A stretch of 64,000 nucleotides of DNA from Prochlorococcus sp. AG-402-N08 (GCA_003216535.1 QCIS01000005.1:59833-123832); one strand, 5' to 3'; numbered from the stretch's first letter, positions 51,295-59,482 are shown. Notes: generated from the sequence alone by a model not told the origin. Numbers and translations are program-made.

Positions 51295-51332
51295 TAAATA
51301 TTGACTTTACTCTTCTAGTAAAATTATTTTGT

Positions 51333-51443
51333 TTAAACAAATGTATTAGTGGAAGTTGTTATACTTAATACAACGGCAAGGAAGAATATATAAGGAACTG
51401 CTTTTAAAGGTATGTATCCTTGACTTTTAGAAATAAAATCCAT
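51333..51443 (-). CDS. Single-span membrane peptide, 36 aa
   Basis: ATG at 51443: MDFISKSQGYIPLKAVPYIF then FLAVVLSITTSTNTFV. One hydrophobic helix; no family recognised. It lies upstream of the isomerase-like gene on the same strand with a 38-base gap. Confidence 0.45.
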   Translation of the reverse strand: MDFISKSQGYIPLKAVPYIFFLAVVLSITTSTNTFV

Positions 51444-51612
51444 TTGTTTAGTTACTATATGTAAATATATTAACGAAATCTTGTTCCTTATGTGTGCCAA
51501 AAAATTATTTTTTTAGAAATATATTGAAACAAAGAAATCTTTTTAGATAGATTTTCTAAGATCATTTTTTATGAAGTTATCTTAGTATTTGATTCTTAGA
51601 TTAAAATCTATT

Positions 51613-52098
51613 ATGAAACACTTTCCTGAAATCAATGAGATAAAACTATTAGAAAAATATTCTAAAAAAAATGGTAGCGGAATAGTATATGATGAATTGT
51701 TAGGAATATGGAAGTTTAAGTATGTATGGGGAAAGGGGTCAGATGAAATCAAAAATATATCCAGTTCGATTCTCCAAGTATTGTCGGCAAGACTTGAATT
51801 AAAAAGTAAAAATAAGGATGATCAAATAAATTATGAAATAAAAAATTCAATTAATTTCGGATTATTAAACATTACCTTTATAGGCAGCGCAGAATTAAAA
51901 GGGCTTAGACCTTTATTGGTTTTTTATTTTGAAGAATTGAAAATTAGTATTAATAATTTTCCAGTATTTAATAAGGAATTAAAAAAACCTGAAGATAAAA
52001 AAATGCCTTTTTTCTCACTTGTAGGAATTAGCACTAAAGATAATTGGTTATGTGCTCGAGGCAGGGGCGGAGGGCTTGCAATATGGGTTAAGTCTTAA
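51613..52098 (+). CDS. Conserved cyanobacterial protein, possible PAP/fibrillin-like
   Basis: 161 residues from ATG 51613 (a TTG 8 codons earlier is also open). Features: GIVYDELLGIWKFKYVWGKG, a beta-rich middle and the conserved end NWLCARGRGGGLAIWVK. The pattern LGIWKFKYVW and terminal WLCARGRGGGLA resembles plastid-lipid-associated (fibrillin) proteins in cyanobacteria, which would suggest a thylakoid lipid role. This assignment is tentative. Confidence 0.5.
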   Translation: MKHFPEINEIKLLEKYSKKNGSGIVYDELLGIWKFKYVWGKGSDEIKNISSSILQVLSARLELKSKNKDDQINYEIKNSINFGLLNITFIGSAELKGLRPLLVFYFEELKISINNFPVFNKELKKPEDKKMPFFSLVGISTKDNWLCARGRGGGLAIWVKS

Positions 52099-52099
52099 A

Positions 52100-52315
52100 T
52101 TAGTGGTATTCTCCTGGATGATCTATCTTCCTTACAGTAACTTTATCAACTTTTTGCCCATTAAATCTTAAGAGATCATCTCCTGAAAAGTCATATCCTA
52201 AACGTTGACCTATTAGGGCTACATCATCCGCTGTAGAGGATGTAGTAACCTCCTTTTTTAAGTTTTCATCAGATTGCATTTTAATTAAAAATTTTCTTAT
52301 TTCAGTAAAACTCAT
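52100..52315 (-). CDS. Nif11-like small protein, 71 aa
   Basis: 71 residues. MSFTEIRKFLIKMQSDENLK followed by TADDVALIGQRLGYDFSGDDLLRFNG fits the Nif11 domain (helix, loop, AxxxGY-F-x-x-DL helix). In other Prochlorococcus the same domain leads the prochlorosin lanthipeptide precursors, but here there is no Cys and no Gly-Gly cleavage site, so it is not a precursor. Function unknown. Confidence 0.65.
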   Translation of the reverse strand: MSFTEIRKFLIKMQSDENLKKEVTTSSTADDVALIGQRLGYDFSGDDLLRFNGQKVDKVTVRKIDHPGEYH

Positions 52316-52402
52316 TACTAGAATTTGATTGGTGTAAAAAAATTTATAAAAACCTTCTTCTTAGAAAGAACATGATAAATATATAACCATTATACTATTT
52401 TT

Positions 52403-52720
52403 ATGATTTACTTATTCCTTTATGTAGTTGGCATAATCTTAGTATGGTGGACATATCGTGTTGGTTGGCTTGAGGCGCTTAAAACAGTAGTTAAAGTTAT
52501 AGTTCCCTCAGCGCTTATTATTTTATTTAACATTAAAGCTGGAAGATTACTTTTTAAAACTCCTGTATTCGGTTTATTGAGCGCTTTGCCTACCTCTATT
52601 TTTATTTTTAGAGGTTCATTGCCTTTAGTTAGTTATATAAATAACTGGATTGAAAATAAAATAAATAAGTATGATGATTCGGAAGTTATAGATACTGATT
52701 CAGTGCCTTTAGATGATTAA
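52403..52720 (+). CDS. Membrane protein, 105 aa
   Basis: 105 residues with about three hydrophobic segments (LFLYVVGIILVWWTYRV, LKTVVKVIVPSALIILF, FGLLSALPTSIFIF), then an acidic tail. No family recognised. Confidence 0.5.
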   Translation: MIYLFLYVVGIILVWWTYRVGWLEALKTVVKVIVPSALIILFNIKAGRLLFKTPVFGLLSALPTSIFIFRGSLPLVSYINNWIENKINKYDDSEVIDTDSVPLDD

Positions 52721-52736
52721 TTTAATTCAATTTAAT

Positions 52737-53129
52737 TCAATCAAAGCCAAGAAATAATTCTTTGTGTACAACAAGAACATCAAATAAAGTTGTTTCATGA
52801 ATAGGACTTAAAGGGATTCTGTCTATATTCAATGCTTCTGCGCAAATTAAATGAGCATCCCATTTTGTATTGTGGTCACTTATTTCAATTGACCACTCAA
52901 TTACTTTTTTGAAATGATCTGGCATCTCCGAACCAATTTTTCTGCAAATTTGACATAGAACTGATAAGAGAGGAGGCTTTGATGGCCTTTTTAAATCTTT
53001 AATAAGACTAGGCTGTGTAAAAACACTTGTATAGCGGATGTAGTCTATCAATTCATATTCTTCTTTAGTAAGAGCTGCTTTATCTAATGCTCTTTCAAAT
53101 TCGTCTATGGGGGTTATTGGCCTATCCAA
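52737..53129 (-). CDS. Conserved soluble protein, 130 aa
   Basis: 130 residues, TTG start at 53129. Helical, with the conserved-looking segment WDAHLICAEALNIDRIPLSP and three Cys (LCQICRKIG, ICAEAL). No family recognised. It lies 4 bases downstream of tatA on the same strand. Confidence 0.55.
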   Translation of the reverse strand: MDRPITPIDEFERALDKAALTKEEYELIDYIRYTSVFTQPSLIKDLKRPSKPPLLSVLCQICRKIGSEMPDHFKKVIEWSIEISDHNTKWDAHLICAEALNIDRIPLSPIHETTLFDVLVVHKELFLGFD

Positions 53130-53133
53130 GGTA

Positions 53134-53424
53134 TTAGTTTTTGCTGTTTTCTTTATTTGAAAAATTCTTGTTTTCTAAATCTATTTTTTCTTGATTAACT
53201 TCATTGGTTTGATTGCTTTCTATAGATTTAGGAGATTCCTCTTTATCTTCTTCGTTCATAACTTGATCGATTTCATTTTGAAATTCATTCGACGCTTTTT
53301 TAAGACTTTTCAAAGTTTTGCCAAGCTGTTTTCCTAATTCTGGAAGCTTTTTTGGACCAAAAATTAAAAGAGCTAAGATAAGTATTACAGTAACTTCAGG
53401 CAAACCTACACCAAAAATATTCAT
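53134..53424 (-). CDS. tatA: Twin-arginine translocase subunit TatA/E
   Basis: 96 residues: N-terminal membrane helix (FGVGLPEVTVILILALLIFG) with the FGPKKLPELGKQLGKTLKSL amphipathic helix, then an acidic tail. It forms the export pore for folded proteins across the thylakoid or plasma membrane. Confidence 0.9.
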   Translation of the reverse strand: MNIFGVGLPEVTVILILALLIFGPKKLPELGKQLGKTLKSLKKASNEFQNEIDQVMNEEDKEESPKSIESNQTNEVNQEKIDLENKNFSNKENSKN

Positions 53425-53514
53425 AGCTGATAACTATTTAACTAATTAGGAAATATATTATTAAATATAGTCAAATCATATGAAAATTTCATTCTTGAAA
53501 TAGCTTTATTAATA

Positions 53515-53658
53515 TTAAAAAATTTTGAAAAATATTATTGTTATCAATACTCCTTTAAAGAAAACTAACCAAAGTAATTGATAATCACTCAATTTGAATC
53601 TTTTTTGGTACCAATTTATAAGATTTTTATGTTTTTCTATTAATTCTCTCATTTTCAT
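53515..53658 (-). CDS. Small membrane peptide, 47 aa
   Basis: ATG at 53658 (second Met two codons on): MKMRELIEKHKNLINWYQKR FKL..., then YQLLWLVFFKGVLITIIFF. Basic N-terminus followed by one membrane helix. No family recognised. Confidence 0.45.
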   Translation of the reverse strand: MKMRELIEKHKNLINWYQKRFKLSDYQLLWLVFFKGVLITIIFFKIF

Positions 53659-53831
53659 CGATATTAATTATTACTATCACTTATTTTAACTTAATTTCTT
53701 TTATTATTATTTTATAGAAATCCTAGATTGAAATCAAATTAGATTATTCTATTCAATTTTAATCATTTTTTAAATTAATTTTTTTCTAAATTATTGAAAC
53801 TTTTAGCTAAATATCAACTATCTTAAAAAAA

Positions 53832-54065
53832 ATGAAGTACTTATTTGTTATTTTTTACCTATTTTTTCTAATTTATCCAGTTGAAGCCGTTACCACAAAA
53901 ATGTTTAAAGTATTGGATACTTGTGCAAGATATCGACTAGGTGAGATTGATGCTAATGAGGCCATAGAAAAATTAAAATTAACGAATTCTTCTAATAATC
54001 AGCCAAAGGAATTAGTAAGAAAATATTGCTCAGTATTTACTCCAAATGAAAAAATTGAATTTTAA
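53832..54065 (+). CDS. Secreted small protein, 77 aa
   Basis: 77 residues with a signal sequence (MKYLFVIFYLFFLIYPVEAV) and a soluble remainder with two Cys (DTCARYR and RKYCSVF) that could form a disulfide. Probably periplasmic or thylakoid-lumenal. No family recognised. Confidence 0.5.
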   Translation: MKYLFVIFYLFFLIYPVEAVTTKMFKVLDTCARYRLGEIDANEAIEKLKLTNSSNNQPKELVRKYCSVFTPNEKIEF

Positions 54066-54081
54066 TCTTAGTAATATTTAT

Positions 54082-54216
54082 TTAATTATTCTTTTTTGAA
54101 TAATCTTTAGCTTTATTTTGTATTTCTTTAACTTTTTTAAGATTAGTTATTTTTAAATTAAAAATAACTCCCAAAAAAAGAATAAGAAATAAAAAGATAT
54201 AAACTATTAATTCCAT
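54082..54216 (-). CDS. Small membrane peptide, 44 aa
   Basis: ATG at 54216: MELIVYIFLFLILFLGVIFN followed by a Lys-rich helical tail. One hydrophobic helix. No family recognised. Confidence 0.45.
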   Translation of the reverse strand: MELIVYIFLFLILFLGVIFNLKITNLKKVKEIQNKAKDYSKKNN

Positions 54217-54366
54217 AATTTTGAATTAATAAGTTCACCTTAGTTTATTTCAATAATTTTTTAGTATCTTTTAAAACAAAAAAACTGACTTTAATTTTAG
54301 TTATTTACTTTGAAGGCCACAATAAAAACATATTAACCTCTAATATGGAACTTTATAAGAACTGTT

Positions 54367-54816
54367 GTGCAGATTGGAGATAAAATTCCAGAATTTTCAT
54401 TACTGGATCAAAATGGAGTTAAAAGATCAAATAAGGGCTTAAAAAATCCCCTTGTTTTGTTTTTTTATCCAAAAGATGATACGCCGGGGTGCACAATAGA
54501 AGTTTGCGGATTTAGAGATAAATATGACTTATTTAAAGTATTAGGTGCGCAAGTTTGGGGAGTAAGTAATGGAAGTACCTCAAGTCATTTGGCATTTGCT
54601 AATAAAAATAAATTACAATATCCACTACTTTGCGACACGAATGACTCTCTTAGGAAAACTTTTAAAGTTCCTAAAGTATTAGGTTTTATGGATGGTAGGG
54701 TAACTTACGTTATTGATCGCAAAGGGACAGTTAGGCACATTTTTAGAGATTTATTGAATGGTCCTGAACACATTAAAGAGGCTATTAGAGTACTTAAGGA
54801 AATTCAAAATCAATAA
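54367..54816 (+). CDS. bcp: Bacterioferritin comigratory protein / peroxiredoxin Q
   Basis: 149-residue atypical 2-Cys or 1-Cys peroxiredoxin: FFYPKDDTPGCTIEVCGFRD with peroxidatic Cys in PGCT and a second Cys five residues later (EVC), the BCP/PrxQ pattern. Reduces peroxides with thioredoxin. GTG start at 54367. Confidence 0.93.
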   Translation: MQIGDKIPEFSLLDQNGVKRSNKGLKNPLVLFFYPKDDTPGCTIEVCGFRDKYDLFKVLGAQVWGVSNGSTSSHLAFANKNKLQYPLLCDTNDSLRKTFKVPKVLGFMDGRVTYVIDRKGTVRHIFRDLLNGPEHIKEAIRVLKEIQNQ

Positions 54817-54883
54817 ATTATTATTCAATGAATTTTAGATTAATAAGTTTTGTTTTATTATAGTTTCAGCTTTTTTTAAATAT

Positions 54884-55156
54884 ATGAAGAAAATGGGAAT
54901 GCAGGCTGTTGATCTTGCTATTCAAAATGGAGTAGATCTTGACGGTACTCCAATCCCTCAAAAAATGCTAGATCTATATAACAGAATTATGGATGAGGAG
55001 AATAAAAGACAAAGGAGTGGTGTTAAAAAATCAATGAGAAATAGATGCGTCAAAACCGGTTCTAAGCATTTTGATAAAGAAACATTGAATCAATTATTAA
55101 TAGACTCGGGATGGGAAGGTCTGAAAGAAAAGGAAATTTTATTTTTTTATAAATAA
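54884..55156 (+). CDS. Conserved hypothetical protein, 90 aa
   Basis: 90 residues. DLDGTPIPQKMLDLYNRIM, KKSMRNRCVKTGSKHFDKETL and LLIDSGWEGLKEKEI are well-formed conserved-looking blocks; basic mid-region suggests nucleic acid binding. No family recognised. Confidence 0.6.
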   Translation: MKKMGMQAVDLAIQNGVDLDGTPIPQKMLDLYNRIMDEENKRQRSGVKKSMRNRCVKTGSKHFDKETLNQLLIDSGWEGLKEKEILFFYK

Positions 55157-55253
55157 AAAAAAATTTTTTAATTATCATAAAAATAACTTATCGTAATTTT
55201 TTAATAAAGAAACTGAGAACTAATTAAATGTTTTTTTAGATGTAATTTTTTAA

Positions 55254-55598
55254 TTATTTAAACCATCCTTTTTTATTAGAGGAAATTATTTTCTCTTTTT
55301 TAGCTTTTGTTTTATTACTTGCTTTTTTGAAAGCCAAGTTGGCTTCAATAACCGTAACTATTGATATAAAAAAAAGACCAGAAACCCCAATTATTTGTTC
55401 ACTTTGAGAAGGTTCTGAATCTCCTTGTAAAAAAAAACCTAAAGCGAACCATGCAGTACTAGCAGTGATGGTAAAAAAATAGGGTTTCCATCTTCTTTGA
55501 TATAAGTAACCCGATCCTAAACCAGGAAGAAAATTTAAAAAAGACGCTACCCACCCTTTTGAAGATGCAAGTATTTCTTCTCTTGAGGGGTAAGACAT
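55254..55598 (-). CDS. Membrane protein, 114 aa
   Basis: 114 residues with about three hydrophobic segments (LNFLPGLGSGYLYQRRW, FFTITASTAWFALGFFL, IIGVSGLFFISIVTVIE). The N-terminal GLGSGYLYQRRWKP resembles cyanobacterial small membrane proteins with a TM2-like start. Function unknown. Confidence 0.55.
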   Translation of the reverse strand: MSYPSREEILASSKGWVASFLNFLPGLGSGYLYQRRWKPYFFTITASTAWFALGFFLQGDSEPSQSEQIIGVSGLFFISIVTVIEANLAFKKASNKTKAKKEKIISSNKKGWFK

Positions 55599-55603
55599 TT
55601 ATG

Positions 55604-55708
55604 TTAAGTATTTATTAAATGTGAATTTATATAAGCAAAAGATATAGCTGCACAAATTACCCAACTAAAGGGTAAAAACATTCTTATTTTTTCTTTATTA
55701 TTATTCAT
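55604..55708 (-). CDS. Single-span membrane peptide, 34 aa
   Basis: ATG at 55708: MNNNKEKIRMFLPFSWVICA then AISFAYINSHLINT. One hydrophobic helix. Ends six bases before the ATG of the next gene on the same strand, which suggests co-transcription. Confidence 0.45.
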   Translation of the reverse strand: MNNNKEKIRMFLPFSWVICAAISFAYINSHLINT

Positions 55709-55777
55709 TTTTTAATTATGGAAAATATTTTTAAAATCTGTGGATTTAATAGATACCTTAAAACTAGAAGAATTAAA

Positions 55778-55800
55778 AAAGACGGTTAAAAACCGTCTTT
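55778..55800 (-). terminator. Rho-independent terminator
   Basis: Ten-base-pair stem AAAGACGGTT / AACCGTCTTT with loop AAA. Read on the minus strand it ends CGTCTTTTTT, and it lies 27 bases after the stop of the 55827 gene. Stem is also usable from the plus strand. Confidence 0.75.
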
Positions 55801-55826
55801 GAAAAAAGTAATTTCCTTAAAATAAA

Positions 55827-56177
55827 TTATTTATTTTTTGAGGCTGAGAGTACTTTAAGTTCTTTCTTTAATTCTTTTTCTCTCTCTTCAAGATGTTTTA
55901 ATTGAGCTTTAAAAGCATCTTGAAGTCTTACTTTTTGTGTTGTAATTTCATCAAGTTCCTCTTGATGTTGGCTTTTCTTTAACTCCTTCATCTCACTATC
56001 AGAAATAACATATACTGGGCGATATGAAGGTGTTTCAAAAAGAAGATCAAACATTGAATACATAAGTGACCTTTGAATTAGTACAAATTCAATATCTGAT
56101 AGTTTTTTGAAATATGAAAGGATAAATACCGAAGATATTGATACGGCAAATACACCGAATTTCGGTTTACCTAACAT
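55827..56177 (-). CDS. Membrane-anchored coiled-coil protein, 116 aa
   Basis: From the ATG at 56177 (a TTG at 56201 is also open): short hydrophobic segment (FGVFAVSISSVFILSYF), then a region with SYRPVYVISDSEM and a C-terminal coiled coil rich in Lys, Glu and Leu (about 70-116). No family recognised; shape suggests a structural or scaffold role. Confidence 0.55.
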   Translation of the reverse strand: MLGKPKFGVFAVSISSVFILSYFKKLSDIEFVLIQRSLMYSMFDLLFETPSYRPVYVISDSEMKELKKSQHQEELDEITTQKVRLQDAFKAQLKHLEEREKELKKELKVLSASKNK

Positions 56178-56267
56178 AACCGCACAGTATTTACCGATCA
56201 AACTTTAAGGTATGTTTTAAAGTATTAGAGAGAAAATTCTAAAAATCTAAATTAAGAAGAACTAACA

Positions 56268-56696
56268 ATGGATTTAAAAATTACTAAATCATTAGTAATA
56301 CCATCCAAAGAAATTAAATGGCGATTTTCCAGATCTTCAGGTCCTGGAGGGCAGAATGTAAATAAACTTGAAAGTAGAGTAGAGATTATTTTTAATTTAG
56401 AAGATTCAAAAGTACTAAATAATTATCAGAAAGCAATTCTCAAGATTAATTTGAAAAACAAATTAGTGAAAAATATTTTATGTTTAGCGGTTCAAGAACA
56501 TAGAAATCAATTACTTAATAGGCAGCTAGCCTTAATGAAATTAAGTTCAATCATAAAAGATGGCTTAAATAAACCATTTAAATTTAGAAAATCTACAAAA
56601 CCTACTAAAGCATCTCAAAAGAAAAGAGTTGAGTTTAAGAAAAAACGTGGCGAATTGAAAAAAAGTAGGCAAAAAGAAAAAATATATCAAGTATGA
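56268..56696 (+). CDS. arfB: Alternative ribosome-rescue factor ArfB-like
   Basis: 142 residues: release-factor domain with the GGQ motif (residues 27-29, SSGPGGQNVNKLESRVEI) and a strongly basic C-terminal tail (KKKRGELKKSRQKEK). This is the YaeJ/ArfB/ICT1 layout, which hydrolyses peptidyl-tRNA on stalled ribosomes. Its length matches the family. Confidence 0.9.
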   Translation: MDLKITKSLVIPSKEIKWRFSRSSGPGGQNVNKLESRVEIIFNLEDSKVLNNYQKAILKINLKNKLVKNILCLAVQEHRNQLLNRQLALMKLSSIIKDGLNKPFKFRKSTKPTKASQKKRVEFKKKRGELKKSRQKEKIYQV

Positions 56697-56764
56697 GAAA
56701 AAAAAATATTTTCCTCGCAAATTGTAATGTAAGCATATGATTAATGTAATTTCATTTTGGTTTA

Positions 56765-57013
56765 TTGAATTCAAATAATGATTTTTGGTTGATTGACTCC
56801 AATTTTGTAGGGGTGATGCGTTTTTATAAAGATAAAGAGCATTCTGATAAAACTACTGCTTATATGTTTATTGAAGAAGGGATCATTATGGGAATTCATG
56901 GGGAAAATCCTCCATTAATGAAAACTAGAAAAAAAATTGTTATCGAAGATGCAAGATTATTATGGAAAAAATTGTTAAATGAAGGTTGGCAAAAAACTAG
57001 TAAAAAATGGTGA
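56765..57013 (+). CDS. DUF1651-like small protein
   Basis: 82 residues; TTG start. The pattern NDFWLIDSNFVGVMRFYKD, GENPPLMKTRKKIVIEDARLLWKKLLNEGW resembles the DUF1651 family of picocyanobacteria (W...RF.D, PPLL.SR, A..LW..L...GW). Function unknown. Confidence 0.65.
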   Translation: MNSNNDFWLIDSNFVGVMRFYKDKEHSDKTTAYMFIEEGIIMGIHGENPPLMKTRKKIVIEDARLLWKKLLNEGWQKTSKKW

Positions 57014-57041
57014 GGAAATTCAAAAATAAATTTTTTTAATT

Positions 57042-57206
57042 TCAGAAAATAAATGAACCTTTAGGATATAGCCTGGCAATTTTTTTATGTTGTAATAATT
57101 TCTTTTTTTTGGTGTCGTTTTCATATCTTCTCATCATCATTAGATAGTTTGTAACTCCAAAAATTACTAAAAAGACAATAAATTTTATTCCTGCCTGAAA
57201 GTTCAT
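57042..57206 (-). CDS. Small membrane peptide, 54 aa
   Basis: ATG at 57206: MNFQAGIKFIVFLVIFGVTN then YLMMMRRYE and a Lys-rich tail. One membrane helix. No family recognised. Too short for a routine 60-residue cutoff. Confidence 0.45.
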   Translation of the reverse strand: MNFQAGIKFIVFLVIFGVTNYLMMMRRYENDTKKKKLLQHKKIARLYPKGSFIF

Positions 57207-57269
57207 ATTAGTATTAAGCTTTAATTTTAATCTGACAATTAATAATCAAAAATCAATCGGTATTTATAT

Positions 57270-58130
57270 CTAATTAAAACGTCTAAGGAAATATTTTTTT
57301 GATTTTAATGCATAAAAAATACATAACAAAAGTAATATTAAAATTGCACTAAAGCTTCCGATTGGGTTTGGAATATTTTGTGTAAAAGGCCCTGCTAATA
57401 AAGAAGGTGTATTTTCTTTGAATTCTATTAATCCGTTATTTATAAAAAACCAAATACCCACAAGTCCTCCATGAATTCCTATGCAATTCCATAGAGAACC
57501 TTTATCTCTAATTTTTACTAATGATAGAAATATCCCAAGTAAAATAAATCCTAAACGTAATCCTATAATGTTCCAAAAGATCTCATTTGATAAATTATGA
57601 ACAAAGCTAAAAACTATAGCTTGTAAAGCTATTGATATTTTTGTGCCATATTCAAATTTTAATTCTTCTAGTAACCAGCCTCTAAAAATTATTTCCTCTG
57701 CGAATCCAACACCTAATCCCAGTAAAATAGAATTTAATAATATTATTGGCGAGAATTCACCTATCCAAGAAATATAATTTTTTTGCAATAGTGGTACAAG
57801 AATTAGAATTATTAAAAATAAAGAAAATAAGATGCCTTTAGAAAAATTGACAAAGTTTTTTAAAAATTTGTCTTTAGTTATCCCAAGAACTACCCAAGCA
57901 CTTGATTTGTTTCGTTTGATATAAAACCAATATGGGAGTAAAAAGATAAAAAGTAAGAAAGTAATAATAGTCCCAATTAAGGATAAATTTTCTTCTTCAA
58001 AATTAAACAATAAAAGTGGCTGAGATAAAGCCCAGCCAATGCCATAAAGAATTGGAATAAAAAATATAGTGGATAAAAATCTTGGTCTTAAAAGAAAAAA
58101 ACTTTTAATTAGTATCATTAAATTTTTCAT
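57270..58130 (-). CDS. CPBP-family intramembrane metalloprotease
   Basis: 286 residues, seven or eight membrane segments. The CPBP/Abi motifs are present: EEIIFRGWLLEEL (EExxxR) and FSFVHN with a further His (IHGGLVGIW). Relatives process CAAX-type or bacteriocin-immunity substrates; cyanobacterial members are uncharacterised. Confidence 0.85.
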   Translation of the reverse strand: MKNLMILIKSFFLLRPRFLSTIFFIPILYGIGWALSQPLLLFNFEEENLSLIGTIITFLLFIFLLPYWFYIKRNKSSAWVVLGITKDKFLKNFVNFSKGILFSLFLIILILVPLLQKNYISWIGEFSPIILLNSILLGLGVGFAEEIIFRGWLLEELKFEYGTKISIALQAIVFSFVHNLSNEIFWNIIGLRLGFILLGIFLSLVKIRDKGSLWNCIGIHGGLVGIWFFINNGLIEFKENTPSLLAGPFTQNIPNPIGSFSAILILLLLCIFYALKSKKYFLRRFN

Positions 58131-58147
58131 TTTAGTTTGAATATTAA

Positions 58148-58345
58148 TTAACCCCAGCCTTTGCCTTTCATTATTCTAACTACTTGTTCAAAAAGTTTTA
58201 GCTTTTTCTTTTTACTATAGTTTATGTTTTTTGAAAGATTAGATAAATCTTTATAAAATTGACGAGTTATTTTATCTTCTTTATCACTAGGCCATAGTAA
58301 GTCTGAGCCCTCTTCATATTCTTCTTTATATCTTTCTTTATTCAA
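58148..58345 (-). CDS. Small hypothetical protein, 65 aa
   Basis: 65 residues, TTG start; highly charged, helical (NKERYKEEYEEGSDLLWPSD, YSKKKKLKLFEQVVRIM). No family recognised. Seventeen bases upstream of the CPBP gene on the same strand. Confidence 0.45.
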   Translation of the reverse strand: MNKERYKEEYEEGSDLLWPSDKEDKITRQFYKDLSNLSKNINYSKKKKLKLFEQVVRIMKGKGWG

Positions 58346-58434
58346 ATTTTTTTTATATCGTAATAATTTAAATTTTACTTATTGCAAATGCTTAAAAGTG
58401 ATGTTTATTAAATTTGTGTATTTATTTAAAATTT

Positions 58435-58524
58435 ATGCTGATTAATCTTTCAACTTTAATTTTTACATTATTATCTCCATTTCTCATTTTTGCAGTAATA
58501 GTGTCTGTTTACTTATTTCATTAG
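58435..58524 (+). CDS. Single-span membrane peptide, 29 aa
   Basis: ATG at 58435: MLINLSTLIFTLLSPFLIFA then VIVSVYLFH. Almost wholly hydrophobic. No family recognised; size resembles PSII small subunits. Confidence 0.4.
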   Translation: MLINLSTLIFTLLSPFLIFAVIVSVYLFH

Positions 58525-58566
58525 GAAGTATTTATCAAATAAATTTAATTAATTTAAGGGTGTATT

Positions 58567-58863
58567 ATGCCTGCTTTTTCTAATGCAAATGATAAAACTG
58601 CAATTACAGCCATTAGTGTTAAGATCTTGTTCTTTTTGATGAAATCCATAATGCATGTTAATAATCTATTTATTAAATTCTTAAATAAAATAATTAATAA
58701 TCAAAATTATTATAACAATTACGATGGACCCATATATGTAGGAGATTTAGTTCCCTCAATAGCTACTTATAAAAAGATTATTGAAAAATATGATAAAGGT
58801 ATAAAAGAAGAGGAATTTTATGAAGAACCTATTGAAGGAAATTTTAATTACCCTGATTGGTAA
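58567..58863 (+). CDS. Hypothetical protein, 98 aa
   Basis: 98 residues: a hydrophobic N-terminal part (NDKTAITAISVKILFFLMKS), an Asn/Tyr-rich linker and an acidic C-terminus. No family recognised. Followed 2 bases later by the next gene, probably one unit. Confidence 0.45.
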   Translation: MPAFSNANDKTAITAISVKILFFLMKSIMHVNNLFIKFLNKIINNQNYYNNYDGPIYVGDLVPSIATYKKIIEKYDKGIKEEEFYEEPIEGNFNYPDW

Positions 58864-58865
58864 AT

Positions 58866-59048
58866 ATGCTTACTACAAAAATAACTTTTGCCTTGGCAGA
58901 TTGGATTAGAGAGTGGCGTAAGTGCCGGGATAAGAATCCTTCTATTGATGAGTGTGTCAAATTTGTTCAGTGGAAATTGAAAGATTATATACTTTCTGAA
59001 AGTGATAAAAGAATAATTGAATCTATTTTGCTCTATGAATCTGAATAA
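58866..59048 (+). CDS. Small hypothetical protein, 60 aa
   Basis: 60 residues from ATG 58866. LADWIREWRKCRDKNP then SIDECVKFVQWKLKDYILSE; helical and amphipathic. No family recognised. Confidence 0.5.
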   Translation: MLTTKITFALADWIREWRKCRDKNPSIDECVKFVQWKLKDYILSESDKRIIESILLYESE

Positions 59049-59129
59049 CTAAGGATTATAGACTTTAATTTTTATATTTATCTAGAAAAAATAAAGTATC
59101 ATTAAAATCCTCTTACAAATTAAGAAAAA

Positions 59130-59157
59130 AGTAAATCAGCATATTTACGGATTTACT
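59130..59157 (+). promoter_or_regulatory. Inverted repeat upstream of the ncRNA candidate
   Basis: AGTAAATC and GATTTACT, exact reverse complements with a 12-base spacer. It lies about 30 bases before the candidate RNA's 5' end. Could be an operator or an upstream hairpin. Confidence 0.3.
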
Positions 59158-59188
59158 GAAAATATAAAAAGGAGTAATTTATAAATGT

Positions 59189-59378
59189 TGAATTCGGAGG
59201 CAATCTAAATGATTGATAGTCCGCCTGAAATTTAGTAAATTCCAAAATATAGGAAGCGTATTCCTGAGAATGGGATTATTCGAAAATTAAAGTTCAATCA
59301 ATTAGTCTGATAAGACTTCGCTTTATAATTACTAGCGATAATAGGGACTGAAATTATCGAGACAAATCCCCGAATTCA
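59189..59378 (+). ncRNA. Candidate structured non-coding RNA, about 190 nt
   Basis: Ends are joined by a 9-bp stem: TGAATTCGG at 59189-59197 and CCGAATTCA at 59370-59378, extended by two more G-C pairs past a bulged A. Inside are further possible helices: CAATC-GATTG (59201-59215), TTCC-GGAA (59240-59255), AGTCT-AGACT (59304-59317) and CGATAAT-ATTATCG (59336-59359). A strong terminator follows at 59452-59482. The intervening 509 bases contain no convincing protein gene. I do not recognise a family; 6S, tmRNA, RNase P and SRP signatures were not seen. Confidence 0.5.
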
Positions 59379-59451
59379 CGTATTCTAGGTTTATGAGTAA
59401 ATAGACTTTAAAATATGTATTTTATATCCTGTAAGAAGGAAATCAAATATC

Positions 59452-59482
59452 AAAAAGGACTGTACAAGCAGTCCTTTTTTTT
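59452..59482 (+). terminator. Rho-independent terminator downstream of the ncRNA candidate
   Basis: Stem AAAAAGGACTG / CAGTCCTTTTT, six-base loop TACAAG, followed by a T run. Lies 74 bases after the RNA's closing stem and 76 before the next gene. Confidence 0.85.

Noticed and set aside
52100..52315. Prochlorosin-like lanthipeptide precursor.
   Set aside because: No Cys, Ser/Thr-rich core or Gly-Gly cleavage site, and no modification enzyme nearby.
59253..59330. CTGAGA and CTGATAA words near each other, reminiscent of the TPP riboswitch.
   Set aside because: The rest of the TPP consensus is missing and the next gene is not a thiamin gene.
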